From positions 434,001-498,000 of the forward strand of contig NZ_SIHX01000003.1 of the NCBI RefSeq assembly GCF_004320525.1: 64,000 nt of DNA. Reading direction: 5' to 3'. Source of the stretch: Arthrobacter sp. S39 (GTDB lineage Bacteria > Actinomycetota > Actinomycetes > Actinomycetales > Micrococcaceae). The notes below the pieces were generated by a model that was given only the letters and a program-made list of their open reading frames with translations, did not search any database and was not told the DNA's origin. The position numbers and the translations under genes were made by a program. Of this stretch, positions 36,231-45,400 are shown in pieces (within the stretch, counting starts at the first letter, position 1; the number at the start of each line of letters is the position of its first letter).

Positions 36231-36749
36231 CTACGCGGCTTTTTTGCGCTGCTTGGCCGGAGCTGGCTTCTTGAGCGGCTGCCGCGCGGGGCGGCTCTGC
36301 GATGCAGGCCGGCTGTGCTGGGGCTGGACCGGTGCGGGATCCAGTGTGGGTACAGGCTCCGTTGCAGGCTCGACCTGGACTGCAGGCTCGACCTTCACTG
36401 CGGGCTCCGCTGGCGCCTCGGTTACGGGCTGCTGCTGATCCGGGAATGCTGCCTCTTCGGCTGCCTCGGACTCCGCTGAGACACCGTCCTCTGCAAGCGC
36501 TTGCGCGTACTGGCGGTTTCGCTGCCAGCGGCGGACCAGATTGACTGCGGCGACCACACCGGCGAGCGGCGTCAGGACGGCGGCGGCGTAGACAAAAAGC
36601 AGCCAGGTCAGGGTAGCCATAGGCGGCTGGTTGTTGTTCAGCAGCGAGAGCCCGCCGAACATGGCGATGACCCAGAACAGGATCACAGCCGCCAGCACCG
36701 CGGCAGCAGGAAAATACTGGTTCTTCACGATCTTCTTCAGGGTTTCCAT
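36231..36749 (-). CDS. Membrane protein with Pro/Glu-rich tail (172 aa)
   Basis: Unknown function. The start at 36749 (METLKKIVKNQYFPAAAVLAAVILFWVIAM) is preceded by AGGAGG; a longer frame upstream is non-native. Two membrane helices (about 12-32 and 42-65) are followed by a basic stretch (NLVRRWQRNRQ) and a low-complexity C-terminal tail with VEPAVQVEPATEP repeats and a Lys/Arg end (KQRKKAA). The topology suggests a cytoplasmic tail. It is convergent with the REC-GGDEF gene, with a gap of only 32 bases. Confidence 0.8.
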   Translation of the reverse strand: METLKKIVKNQYFPAAAVLAAVILFWVIAMFGGLSLLNNNQPPMATLTWLLFVYAAAVLTPLAGVVAAVNLVRRWQRNRQYAQALAEDGVSAESEAAEEAAFPDQQQPVTEAPAEPAVKVEPAVQVEPATEPVPTLDPAPVQPQHSRPASQSRPARQPLKKPAPAKQRKKAA

Positions 36750-37009
36750 GCACTTCCTCCTGCCTGGCCGGGGGCTGCGGTGACACGCCGCATCAAGACC
36801 AGTATGGGGCTGCCGGGCCGCGGATTTCGGCAACACGCAGGCGGTGGTGACGAACCTAACTTCCGGCCGGGTTGGCGAGCGATTTTCGCGGCCCGAAACC
36901 GGGCCGGGTCGAGGGCCCTTCCCAGCTGCGGACACACCTAATACGGTGGATTTGTCCGGTCCTGCCGCCGGCCCGCACCAGCCGTCGTCACCATTATTTG
37001 GAGGTCCTT

Positions 37010-37561
37010 TTGCGCAAAGTTACTGCAGGCCTGTTCCACTCCGTTGACGGCGTGGTGTCACAACCGAACCTCTGGCAGTTCGACAGCTTCGACGAGGACC
37101 TGGGCAAGGGCATGACGGAGATGATGGGGCGCGTGGACACCGCGGTCCTGGGCAGGGTCAGCTACCAGGAATGGGCGGGCTACTGGCCCACGGCATCCGT
37201 CGACGACGACTTCGCCGGCTTCATCAACCCGATGGAGAAGTTTGTGGCCTCCCGGACCCTGACCGCACCGCTGGAATGGCAGAACTCGCACCTGATCGAG
37301 GGTCCGCTGGAGGACTTCGTCGCGGAGCTGAAAAAGGGCGACGGCGGCGAAATCGCCGTGTTCGGCAGCATTTCAGTCACGCGCCAACTGCTGTTCGCCG
37401 GGCTGCTGGATGAACTGACCCTCATGACCCATCCGGTGGTGGCCGGCAGCGGCAGGCGGCTGTTCGAGGACGGCGACCCCGTCACCCGGCTCAGCCTGAA
37501 GGACCAGTACAAAACGGCCAAGGGCAACGTGATCAGCACCTACAGTCTGCTGGGCGAATAG
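37010..37561 (+). CDS. Dihydrofolate reductase family / RibD C-terminal-like protein
   Basis: A soluble 183-residue protein with the RibD/YyaP reductase fold. The TTG start at 37010 is chosen because GGAGG lies 5 bases before it and the protein then begins RKVTAGLFHSVDGVVSQP, the family N-terminus with the DGV motif. LGRVSYQEWAGYWP and KKGDGGEIAVFGSISVTRQLL are typical. NADPH use is likely, substrate unknown; many family members are not true DHFRs. A second member lies at 62601-63182. Confidence 0.9.
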   Translation: MRKVTAGLFHSVDGVVSQPNLWQFDSFDEDLGKGMTEMMGRVDTAVLGRVSYQEWAGYWPTASVDDDFAGFINPMEKFVASRTLTAPLEWQNSHLIEGPLEDFVAELKKGDGGEIAVFGSISVTRQLLFAGLLDELTLMTHPVVAGSGRRLFEDGDPVTRLSLKDQYKTAKGNVISTYSLLGE

Positions 37562-37579
37562 ACCGGGGAACTGCGCTGG

Positions 37580-40564
37580 TCACCACGGAGCCGCGCTGAC
37601 TGAATTTTCGCCGGATCGTTCGAAAAGTAGATGAACGGCGGCATCGGTGATGAACTCGTTGCGGTTGTTCCCCGGCCTCACGTTAAGCAACTCGTGGACG
37701 ACTTGGGCGAGGGTCAGCGACTGACCGGCCGCCCAGGCAAGCCCGAAGCGGATCGGGCCAGCCACAGCACGCACCTTGGTGATGATCGCTTCAACTAGCC
37801 GGTGTTCAGGTGAATTGAGCGGAAGCCCTCGGTCGGAGCGGTAGGCCTCCGCCGCCGACAGTATGCGGATGGCCTTCTCGACTCGGTGCTGTTCCACGTA
37901 GACGCCGGCAAGTGACTCAAGGAACCCCACCATGTTTCCCTGCGCACCGAGAGCGAGAGCCGCGCCAACCGCCTCATGCAGGAGTCGCTCGGCGGTGTCG
38001 TACTCGCCGGCTTGCTGCATGCTCTCCGCCAGATTGGTCAGAACTATCCCGAGGAGCCACCGGTCGCCGAGCGGCCGGGCAAGATCGAGGCTACGGCTGC
38101 ACAGGTCACGGGCCCGGGCATGGTCGCCACGGTAGAACGCCAACCGACCGAGGATAACCAATGCGGCCGCGCGGGTGTAGGTGCTCGCCTGTGCTGACGA
38201 CAATGCCGTGGCAGCCAATCCCTGCGCCGAGTCGGGGTCGTTCCGCTCCGATGCCTGGACGGCGAGGCACACCGTGGTCCACGCCTCACCGCGCTCGTTT
38301 CGGGCTGCCTGGAACGCCTGAAGAGCACGGCGATGAAGGTCAGTCGCTTCCTCGTTGCGGCCGAGAATCCAGCACATGGTGGCTGTTCCGCTGAGTGCTG
38401 GCCCGCTGCGCTCAGGTGGAGCATCCGGAGCGCCGGCAAGCACCTTGAGCGCGGTTTCGCACGGCTCGGCTACGTCCCCGGTGAGCTCCCAATAGTGCCA
38501 GAGTTGCCCTACCAAACGAAGCCCCACATCGGTGGAGCCATCCGGTCCCGCTGCCCATAACAGTGCGGCCCGCAAGTCGGGCGCGTCCGCGTGCAGCAGT
38601 TGAAAGGCCTCCACTTGGACCTGTCCCCAAAGCTGCGGGCTGACGCGCTCAGCGAGACCGAGGTAGTACGCCGCGTGCCGGTGCGGGACTGCCTCAGGGT
38701 TGTCGAGCAGACAGAGCCTGCCACGGGCAAACTCGCGGATCGAGTGCAGCATCGAGACTCTGCTGCTTCCTGAAGAATCGGTATAGCGCCGTAGCAGGCT
38801 GTGGCGCGCGAGTGCGGACAGCAAGACTTCGGACGGCAAGGCTTCGGATTCCGGCTTCGTGCCTTCCATCCGGCCGCAAATCGCGCCGACCGCCGCCACA
38901 GTAGGATCAGCAGCAAAGACGCCGAGCTGGTCAAACAGCCGCCGCTCTTCGTTGACCAGCAACTCATAACTCCACGCGATCGTCGCGGTCAGCGTCCGCT
39001 GGCGGACCGGCAGGTCGCGGAAGGCTGCGGGCAAGGAAGCAAGGCTGAGCTCGAGGTCGTCCAGGAGCGAGGCCTCGCTGATGTCCCGCAGCCGTGCGGC
39101 CGCCAGCTCGATGGCCAGCGGAAGGCCGTCCAGCCGGTGGCACAGCCGGGTGATCACGGCAGCGTTGCCGGAATCGACGTCGAAATGCGGACGGACTGCC
39201 CGTCCGCGTGTGAGGAACAGCTTTACGGCAGGCACCTCCCGCAGCTGGCTCGGAGGCAGGGGCGGGTCGAGCGGCGGCAGGGCCAGCGGCGCGAGCTCGT
39301 ATTCGTACTCGGCGCGCAGCCCGAGGCGTCGCCGGCTGGTGGTCAGGATTCGAAGGTCGGGGGCGGCGGTGAGCATATCCAGCACCACCGGCCAGGCCTC
39401 CTCCAGGTGCTCGAAGTTGTCCAGGACCAGCAGGAGCCGGCGCGTGCGCAGGAAACGCGACGCAATCTTCAGGGGATCTTCGCCGCCCCAGTCCTCCAGG
39501 CCGAGGGTCGCGGCGATGGCGCCGGCGACTTGCTGCGCCTGCGTGAGAGGGGCCAGATTAACCCAGCCCACGCCGTCGGCCATCCGCTCGCCGAGCTGCG
39601 CAGCCGCCGCAAGCGCCAGCCGGGTCTTTCCGGTCCCGCCCGGACCCGTGACGGTCACCAGCCTGCAGCCCTCCGAGCGGTAGAGCGAACACACCTCCCC
39701 CAGCTCGGCGTCCCGGCCGACCAACGGGGTGAGTTCGGCCGGCAGGTTATCCAGCCTCGGCCTGATCCTGCGGTGCCCGTCTGCGGCGGGTGCAGCGAGG
39801 GACGCGTCCTGCCGCAGCACCAGCGTTTCCAACTCCTGCAGGCGTGCACCGGGATCGATACCAAGGTCAGCCGCGAAGATGCTCCGCGCTTCCCGGCACG
39901 CGGCCAGCGCATCGGCCTGCCGGTCGGACCGGTACAGGGCGAGCACGAGTGAGGCCCACAGACGTTCCCGGTACGGATGCTGCTGTACAAGCCGCTGCAG
40001 CTCCCCCATTAAGGCGCCGTGCCGGCCGAGCGCGAGTTCGACGTCGAAAAGGTCCTGGTACGCGTCCAGCCGGGCTTCTTCCAGCCCGTCCAGGTCCGGG
40101 CCCAAAAGCCCGACGTCGGCCAGGTCGGGAAAGGCGGGCCCCTGGAAGAGATCCACAGCCTGGCGCAGGGAGTCGGCGCCGCCCGCCAGGTTCCCCGCCT
40201 GCACGGCCAGCTCACCGGCCGCGACGTGTTCCCTGAACTGCAGGAGGTCGAGTTCATCGGCGGTGGCACTCAGCACGTACCCGCCCGGCCGGCTTGCGAG
40301 CCGGTGGGACGCGACCCCTCTGGACCGGTCCGGTTCGAGCAGGCGCCGAAGGTTTGCCACGTAAACCTGCAGTTGCGGGCCCGGCTGCGCGGGCGGGTGG
40401 CCATCCCAGACGGCTTCGGCGAGGAAATCGGTGGCGACCACCGAGTTTGCCCGCAGGGCCAGGCACGCCAAGACGATCCGAAGCTTCCCGCTGCCCACGC
40501 CGACCGGCGCGCCGTCGGCGACGACCTCCAGCGGGCCTAGACTTTTGATCCACAGTGCGCCCAT
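37580..40564 (-). CDS. AfsR/SARP-type transcriptional regulator (BTAD, NB-ARC, TPR)
   Basis: A large regulator of 994 residues. Start at 40564 is set by GAGGGG 8 bases upstream and by MGALWIKSLGPLEVVADG, the usual first strand of the OmpR-like DNA-binding domain (1-100, KLRIVLACLALRANSVV). A BTAD domain follows (about 105-250), then an ATPase/NB-ARC module with P-loop GPGGTGKTRLA near 305 and LLLVLDNFEHLEEAWPVV, and a C-terminal TPR-rich half. Such proteins switch on secondary metabolism or secreted-protein genes on ATP binding. It diverges from the secreted protein at 40814, which may be a target (inference). Confidence 0.93.
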   Translation of the reverse strand: MGALWIKSLGPLEVVADGAPVGVGSGKLRIVLACLALRANSVVATDFLAEAVWDGHPPAQPGPQLQVYVANLRRLLEPDRSRGVASHRLASRPGGYVLSATADELDLLQFREHVAAGELAVQAGNLAGGADSLRQAVDLFQGPAFPDLADVGLLGPDLDGLEEARLDAYQDLFDVELALGRHGALMGELQRLVQQHPYRERLWASLVLALYRSDRQADALAACREARSIFAADLGIDPGARLQELETLVLRQDASLAAPAADGHRRIRPRLDNLPAELTPLVGRDAELGEVCSLYRSEGCRLVTVTGPGGTGKTRLALAAAAQLGERMADGVGWVNLAPLTQAQQVAGAIAATLGLEDWGGEDPLKIASRFLRTRRLLLVLDNFEHLEEAWPVVLDMLTAAPDLRILTTSRRRLGLRAEYEYELAPLALPPLDPPLPPSQLREVPAVKLFLTRGRAVRPHFDVDSGNAAVITRLCHRLDGLPLAIELAAARLRDISEASLLDDLELSLASLPAAFRDLPVRQRTLTATIAWSYELLVNEERRLFDQLGVFAADPTVAAVGAICGRMEGTKPESEALPSEVLLSALARHSLLRRYTDSSGSSRVSMLHSIREFARGRLCLLDNPEAVPHRHAAYYLGLAERVSPQLWGQVQVEAFQLLHADAPDLRAALLWAAGPDGSTDVGLRLVGQLWHYWELTGDVAEPCETALKVLAGAPDAPPERSGPALSGTATMCWILGRNEEATDLHRRALQAFQAARNERGEAWTTVCLAVQASERNDPDSAQGLAATALSSAQASTYTRAAALVILGRLAFYRGDHARARDLCSRSLDLARPLGDRWLLGIVLTNLAESMQQAGEYDTAERLLHEAVGAALALGAQGNMVGFLESLAGVYVEQHRVEKAIRILSAAEAYRSDRGLPLNSPEHRLVEAIITKVRAVAGPIRFGLAWAAGQSLTLAQVVHELLNVRPGNNRNEFITDAAVHLLFERSGENSVSAAPW

Positions 40565-40813
40565 CGCCAAGCACCCCTCACCGACCGGCCGCAGTACCGG
40601 GCCTGACAAAACCCGTCCCGCGGAGCTCATCGACCAGCGACCCCATAGCGCCCGCCCCGACACACGATGCGGCCTGGATGTTCCGGACACATCAACCCCA
40701 TCATGCTCCCGCCGGAGGCGGACGGTCCAGTGTCCCGCGGACGATTAAGGACCAATTAAGTCCACAGGGCCACTCTGGGAAAACCAAACCAAACACGTTC
40801 GAAAGGCAATCCC

Positions 40814-41338
40814 ATGAAAACCACCATGACCCGCACTCTGGCGCTCTCTGCCCTGGCAGCAGCCGCTCTTGTCGCGCCGGCGCAGCCCGCGCTTGCCGAC
40901 GACTTTTTCGTTATCCTGCCAGCTGGTACCGGCTGTACCTTCAACCTCGGATATGCGGCAACCGGAGGGAACCTGCAGACCAAGGAATTTGTCGACGAGA
41001 ATGGCAACACGGTTCGCCTTCTCACCGCTGGCAAAGGCGTGCTCCTGACCTACACCAACTACGGGATGAAGCCCAAGAAGCCAGTGGAGGGCGAATCCAT
41101 CACCATCCGCACGGACGGGTCCGTCGCAGAAACCGTCGTCAACCCGGATGGCACCCTTACGGTCACGGCCACCGGGCACAACGGCCTCATCATGTTCCCG
41201 ACAGACGAGCCGGCAGGTCCGACCACTACCCATTACATCGGCAAGATCGTTTACAACATCGACCCCGCCACGGGCGTTTTCACTCTAGTGAGCACGACTG
41301 GCCAGGAGCTTGATGTCTGCGCCGAACTCGCCAGCTGA
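40814..41338 (+). CDS. Secreted protein of unknown function
   Basis: A 174-residue exported protein. The signal peptide (MKTTMTRTLALSALAAAALV) is likely cut after PALA near residue 28. The mature domain has two cysteines (GTGCTFNLGY and LDVCAEL) near its ends that may pair, and a beta-rich middle (TEFVDENGNTVRLL, GESITIRTDGSVAETVVNPDGTLTVTATGHNGL). No known family was recognised. GGCAATCCC before the ATG gives only a weak ribosome binding site. It diverges from the AfsR/SARP gene with 249 bases between starts, and is convergent with the MocR gene. Confidence 0.85.
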   Translation: MKTTMTRTLALSALAAAALVAPAQPALADDFFVILPAGTGCTFNLGYAATGGNLQTKEFVDENGNTVRLLTAGKGVLLTYTNYGMKPKKPVEGESITIRTDGSVAETVVNPDGTLTVTATGHNGLIMFPTDEPAGPTTTHYIGKIVYNIDPATGVFTLVSTTGQELDVCAELAS

Positions 41339-41341
41339 GTC

Positions 41342-42754
41342 CTAGCCCAGGTTCCGTTCCAGTGACTCGCCGATAATCCGGGCGCCCTCGGGAAAGGCGC
41401 CCGGATTCGTCCCCGAGTAGTTGAGCCGGATGAACGGGCCTGCCGGTTCGGCCGGAAACCACTCGTTGCCGCCGGCGATGATCACCCCGGCGGTTTCGCA
41501 GTCGCGGGTCAGCCGTTCCAGGTCGGTCCCATCGGGCAGCCGCGCCCACAGGTTCAGGCCACCCTTGGGCACCTGGCCGATATGCGCCTGCGGGGCGTGC
41601 CGGCGCAGGCTGGTGACCAGCAGGTCCCGCCGGGATTCGAGCTGGTGGCGGAGGCTGCGGAGGTGCGTCTGCCACCCCGGCTGAGTGACGACGTCGAGCG
41701 CCGCCGCCTGGAGCAGCCCGCTGACGTACATCGATTCGGCAGCCCGGTCCGCGAGGATGCGCTCCCGTGCCGGACCGCGGGCGATCACCGCTGCGACGCG
41801 GATCGAGGGCGACACACTCTTGGTCAGCGAGCGCAGGTAGACCACGTGGCCGGAGTCGTCACGGGAGGCGACAGGCACGGGGGTGGAGGTGATGCCGAAG
41901 TCGTGCGCCCAGTCGTCCTCCACAAGGAACGCACCCTTCGCGCGCACCACGTCCAGGACCTGTTCCCGCCGTTCGGCAGACCACTGGGCGCCGGTGGGGT
42001 TGGCATAGTTGGGCTGGGCGTAGAACAGCCGCGCGCCTGACTCGTCAAAGGCGCGGGCGAGCTCAGCCGGGTCCGGACCGTCCGGTCCGCTGGGCACCGG
42101 AACCACACGCACGCCGGCCTGCGCGGCGGCCAGGATGGCGCCCCAGTAGGACGGTGATTCCATCAACAGCGGCTGCCCGCGGCCCGCGAGCGCGCTGAAG
42201 ATGGAGCTCAGCCCGCTTTGGCTGCCGGGGAGTACGACGACGTCACTCGGGTTCGGCGGGGTGGTCCCGGCCGGCGTCGAGGCACCGAGCTCGTGCGCGA
42301 ACCACGACTGCAGTTCCGGCAGGCCTGCGGCGGGCGGACGGGACAGGGCTGCGTCGCCGCGGGCCGCGCGGGTGAGGGCGGCGCGGACCAGCCGCTCCGG
42401 CAGGAGCTCGCGGTCCGGGTAGCCGGAGTGGAAGGAGATGGCATCGTTCGGCACATTGCGCATGGTGCTCGAGGCCGGAGGCAGCGGCGCCAGCGGGGAC
42501 CGGAGGGCCGCCGTCTGCCAGCCATAATCGGACGGGCGCGCAGTCCGGACGGCACGGACGAATGTCCCGACGCCGGGCCGGCTCTCGATCAGCCCCTGGG
42601 CCGTCAGCGTCTGCAGGGCCTTCTGCACCGTGACGGGACTTGCCTGGTATTCGGCGACCAGCGACCGGGTGGATGGCAGCTTCGCTCCGGGAGCGGCCGA
42701 GGAAATCCACTTCTTCAGGTGCGCCACAATCCGTGAACTGCTATCGTTGTTCAT
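41342..42754 (-). CDS. MocR/PdxR-type GntR regulator with aminotransferase domain
   Basis: A 470-residue regulator. N-terminal GntR winged helix (1-70) with KLPSTRSLVAEYQASPVTVQKAL, linked to a fold-type I aminotransferase domain with the PLP lysine in LRSLTKSVSPSIRVAA (about 330) and LFYAQPNYANPTG. Start at 42754 fits the normal GntR N-terminus; MRPEG at 42790 is an alternative. On its own strand TACTAT stands 8 bases before the ATG, fitting a leaderless transcript. It diverges from a DMT transporter gene, a common MocR arrangement in which the regulator controls the exporter and itself. Confidence 0.93.
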   Translation of the reverse strand: MNNDSSSRIVAHLKKWISSAAPGAKLPSTRSLVAEYQASPVTVQKALQTLTAQGLIESRPGVGTFVRAVRTARPSDYGWQTAALRSPLAPLPPASSTMRNVPNDAISFHSGYPDRELLPERLVRAALTRAARGDAALSRPPAAGLPELQSWFAHELGASTPAGTTPPNPSDVVVLPGSQSGLSSIFSALAGRGQPLLMESPSYWGAILAAAQAGVRVVPVPSGPDGPDPAELARAFDESGARLFYAQPNYANPTGAQWSAERREQVLDVVRAKGAFLVEDDWAHDFGITSTPVPVASRDDSGHVVYLRSLTKSVSPSIRVAAVIARGPARERILADRAAESMYVSGLLQAAALDVVTQPGWQTHLRSLRHQLESRRDLLVTSLRRHAPQAHIGQVPKGGLNLWARLPDGTDLERLTRDCETAGVIIAGGNEWFPAEPAGPFIRLNYSGTNPGAFPEGARIIGESLERNLG

Positions 42755-42762
42755 GAGAGTCA

Positions 42763-42776
42763 ATAGTAGCGCTACT
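42763..42776. promoter_or_regulatory. Palindromic operator between MocR and DMT genes
   Basis: AGTAGCGCTACT (42765-42776) is a perfect 12-base palindrome overlapping the probable minus-strand -10 TACTAT (42768-42763). Position in the divergent promoter region is what one expects of the MocR binding site. The same AGTAGCGC core occurs in the palindromic repeats at 15891, 16962 and 55899, probably by chance. Confidence 0.6.
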
Positions 42777-42791
42777 CCTTCCGGGCGCATA

Positions 42792-43727
42792 GTGTTATCC
42801 CCATCCCAGCCCTCCGGACTCTGGTGGGCCCTCCTTGGAGTAGCGGCGTTCTCGTTCACGGTTCCCTTCACCAAGGCGGCCGTCGCCGGCCTGTCCCCGC
42901 TGTTTATCGGCTCCGGCCGCGCCGTGTTAGCCGCCGTCCTCGCAGGCTTCGCCCTCGCACTGACCCGGCAACGGCTCCCCCGTGGCGCGCAGTGCGTGCG
43001 CCTCGCGGTGGTGGCCGCCGGCGTCGTCGTCGGATTCCCCCTGCTGACCTCCTTCGCGCTGACCAGCACGCCGGCCAGCCACGGCGCCGTGGTGATTGCC
43101 CTGCTCCCGGCCGCAACGGCGACGGCGGCGGTCCTCCGGGGGCGGGAGCGTCCGCGGCTGGCCTTCTGGCTGGTCACCGGCGCCGGCGCCCTCGCTGCCA
43201 TCGGCTTCGCCTCCCTGCAGTCCGGCGGCTTCGGACTGCTGCACTGGGCCGACGTGCTGCTTCTCGGCGCCGTGGTTGCTGCCGCTGTCGGCTACGCGGA
43301 AGGTGGCCTGCTGGCGCGCGAACTCGGCTCCTGGCAGACCGTGTCGTGGGCGCTGGTTCTCGCGTCGCCGCTGATGGTGGTGCTGACGGCAGTCTCCGTC
43401 ACCCAGCAGCCGCCCTCTGCTACGCCCGTCCAGTGGCTGGCCTTTGCATACCTCGGTGTGGTCAGCATGTTCCTGGGCTTCTTCGCCTGGTACCGCGGCC
43501 TGGCCATCGGCCCCATCGCCCAAGTCAGCCAGATCCAGCTCGTCCAGCCGGTGCTGACCATCTGCTGGGCCGGGCTGCTGCTGGGCGAGACCCTGACGTG
43601 GAGCACCGTCGTCGGCGGCCTGGCCGTGATCCTCTGCGCCGGCGCAGCCGTCCGGGTCCGGCTCAAACCTGCCCCGGAACAGCCCGCCGTCCACACTCCA
43701 CGAACCCTCCAGCCAGCAAAGGATTAG
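42792..43727 (+). CDS. DMT (EamA) family transporter
   Basis: A 10-helix drug/metabolite transporter of about 311 residues with two EamA repeats. PSGLWWALLGVAAFSFTVPFTKAAVAGLSP is helix 1 with the conserved P, and FLGFFAWYRGLAIGPIAQVSQIQLVQPVL is the signature helix pair near the end. GTG 42792 is preferred because ATG 42753 would overlap the MocR start codon and run through the operator. It diverges from MocR and is followed by a PaiB-like gene 4 bases later. Substrate likely a metabolite such as an amino acid, unknown. Confidence 0.9.
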   Translation: MLSPSQPSGLWWALLGVAAFSFTVPFTKAAVAGLSPLFIGSGRAVLAAVLAGFALALTRQRLPRGAQCVRLAVVAAGVVVGFPLLTSFALTSTPASHGAVVIALLPAATATAAVLRGRERPRLAFWLVTGAGALAAIGFASLQSGGFGLLHWADVLLLGAVVAAAVGYAEGGLLARELGSWQTVSWALVLASPLMVVLTAVSVTQQPPSATPVQWLAFAYLGVVSMFLGFFAWYRGLAIGPIAQVSQIQLVQPVLTICWAGLLLGETLTWSTVVGGLAVILCAGAAVRVRLKPAPEQPAVHTPRTLQPAKD

Positions 43728-43731
43728 CACC

Positions 43732-44361
43732 ATGTACACGCCAGCCCATTTCGAAGCCGGTCCCGATACCGTCCAGGCGCTGCTCACCCGGCCGGGCGCA
43801 GCCAACCTGGTCACCATGACGTCGCAGGGCCTGCTCGCCACCCTCCTGCCGTTTGTCTACGACCCCTCCGTGGGCGAACACGGAGCACTGCTGGCACACG
43901 TGGCCCGGAACAATCCGCAGTGGTCCGAGCCTGCGATCGGGGTATCGCTCATGATCATCCAGGGCGCGGACGCCTACATTTCGCCGTCCTGGTACGCGTC
44001 CAAGGCCGAGCACGGACGCGTTGTGCCCACCTGGAACTACTCCACGGCGCATGTGTACGGAACTCTGGTGGTCCACGACGATCCGGCCTGGCTTGCCGGC
44101 CAGGTCAGGCGGCTGACCGGAGTCAACGAAGCCGGCTTCGAGCACCCGTGGAGCGTGGACGACGCCCCGGAGCGCTACATCTCCGGCCAGCTGCGCGCGA
44201 TCGTTGGCCTTGAACTGGTCATCACCCGGATCGAGGCGAAGGCCAAACTGAGCCAGAACAGGCCCGACGCCGACATCGACGGCGTGGTCTCTGGCCTCAG
44301 CGCTCTTGGGCAGTCGGAGAGCGCCGCCGACGTCGAAAGGGCACGTCCGGCGCGCGCCTAG
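43732..44361 (+). CDS. PaiB-type FMN-binding protein
   Basis: A 209-residue protein of the PaiB/FMN-binding split-barrel family, starting MYTPAHFEAGPDTVQALL. The typical LLATLLPFVYDP, VARNNPQWSEP and YISPSWYASKAEHGRVVPTWNY segments are all present, giving high confidence. In other bacteria PaiB affects sporulation or protease genes, but many members have unknown roles. Four bases separate it from the DMT gene, so it is in the same transcript. Its end overlaps the convergent homocysteine methyltransferase gene by 4 bases. Confidence 0.93.
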   Translation: MYTPAHFEAGPDTVQALLTRPGAANLVTMTSQGLLATLLPFVYDPSVGEHGALLAHVARNNPQWSEPAIGVSLMIIQGADAYISPSWYASKAEHGRVVPTWNYSTAHVYGTLVVHDDPAWLAGQVRRLTGVNEAGFEHPWSVDDAPERYISGQLRAIVGLELVITRIEAKAKLSQNRPDADIDGVVSGLSALGQSESAADVERARPARA

Positions 44362-45317
44362 GCAAGCCCGGTAGCGGCGAGGGCGGCGATGTCCCGGGGC
44401 GTGGTGCGGCAACAGCCTCCCACAATGCGGGCACCGAGCTCCCGCCAGGCACCGGCTTCGGACGCGAGTCCACCGGGCCGGGCTTCAGCCGATTCACCGC
44501 CATCCTCTGAAGCAGATGCCCAGGTCTTGGTCGCGGCGTCGTAGCTTTCGCCGGAGTTCGGATACGTGACCAGCGGCTTCGAACCCGCCTCGCCAAGGGC
44601 CGTCAGGGCTGGCTGGACCAGGTGCAGCGGCACGCAGTTCACTCCCACGGCCACCACACGCGGCTCGGACGCGCACAGCTCCGCAACCGCATCCAGCGAG
44701 GTGCCGTCGCTGACGTGCGCACCGTCCCGCAGCGAGAACGAGAACCAGGATTCGACGTCGAACTCCCATGTCAGTGCCAGCAGCGCCTCTGTTTCGGCAA
44801 AGGACGGCAGCGTCTCGCAGGCCAGGAAGTCAGCTCCGGCCGCCACGAGGGCGCTGATGCGGGGGCGGTGGAAATCCTTGAAGGCTTCGGCGTCCAGGAC
44901 ATAGTCCCCGCGGTACTCCGAGCCGTCCGCGAGGTAGGCGCCGTAGGGGCCCACGGACCCGGCGATCAGCAGCGGTCCGGCCTTCGGGTGCCCGGCAAGG
45001 TGTGCGTGACGGGCGTCGTCCGCCAGCCGGACCGAGAGCCTGACCAGGTCCAGTGCCGCGTCCTCGGAAAGTCCACGCTGCGCGAACCCCAGCGGCGTGG
45101 CCTGGTAGCTGGCGGTGGTGGCCACGTTGGCGCCGGCCCCGAAGTAGTCGCGGTGCACGTCACGGATCAGCTGCGGCTGCTCGAGCAGGACCTTGGCCGA
45201 CCACAGCGGGTCATCCAGGCTGCAGCCGCGCGCCTCAAGTTCGGTAGCGAGGGCACCGTCGGCCGTGAGGTGCGCTCCGGCATCCAGCAGGCGGGACAGC
45301 GTGGTGTTGCGGGGCAT
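44358..45317 (-). CDS. mmuM: Homocysteine S-methyltransferase
   Basis: It methylates homocysteine to methionine, usually with S-methylmethionine as donor. From ATG 45317 (GGAG 10 bases upstream) 319 residues. Zinc ligands are the cysteine in VGVNCVPLH (about 223) and the pair in GGCCRTTP (about 300-305). The N-terminal DGALATELEARGCSL and SYQAT segments fit the family. GTG 45326 is an alternative start. A divergent IclR regulator lies 84 bases away and may control it. Confidence 0.93.
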   Translation of the reverse strand: MPRNTTLSRLLDAGAHLTADGALATELEARGCSLDDPLWSAKVLLEQPQLIRDVHRDYFGAGANVATTASYQATPLGFAQRGLSEDAALDLVRLSVRLADDARHAHLAGHPKAGPLLIAGSVGPYGAYLADGSEYRGDYVLDAEAFKDFHRPRISALVAAGADFLACETLPSFAETEALLALTWEFDVESWFSFSLRDGAHVSDGTSLDAVAELCASEPRVVAVGVNCVPLHLVQPALTALGEAGSKPLVTYPNSGESYDAATKTWASASEDGGESAEARPGGLASEAGAWRELGARIVGGCCRTTPRDIAALAATGLA

Positions 45318-45365
45318 GGCAGGCACTCCGGGAATCGGCGGTGGGAAGGGCTATATTCATCATAG

Positions 45366-45379
45366 GCAATTTAAAATGC
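45366..45379. promoter_or_regulatory. Possible operator between mmuM and the IclR gene
   Basis: GCAATTTAAAATGC is palindromic at six of seven base pairs and is the most AT-rich patch of the divergent intergenic region. IclR proteins bind such sites. Only position and symmetry support it. Confidence 0.35.
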
Positions 45380-45400
45380 TCTTAAGGAGCGTGGCGAAGT

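Noticed and set aside
42765-42776. Relation of the MocR operator AGTAGCGCTACT to the palindromic repeats
   Set aside because: They share eight bases, but the operator lacks the flanks and the TGTCGTTTTGA part; chance similarity is more likely.
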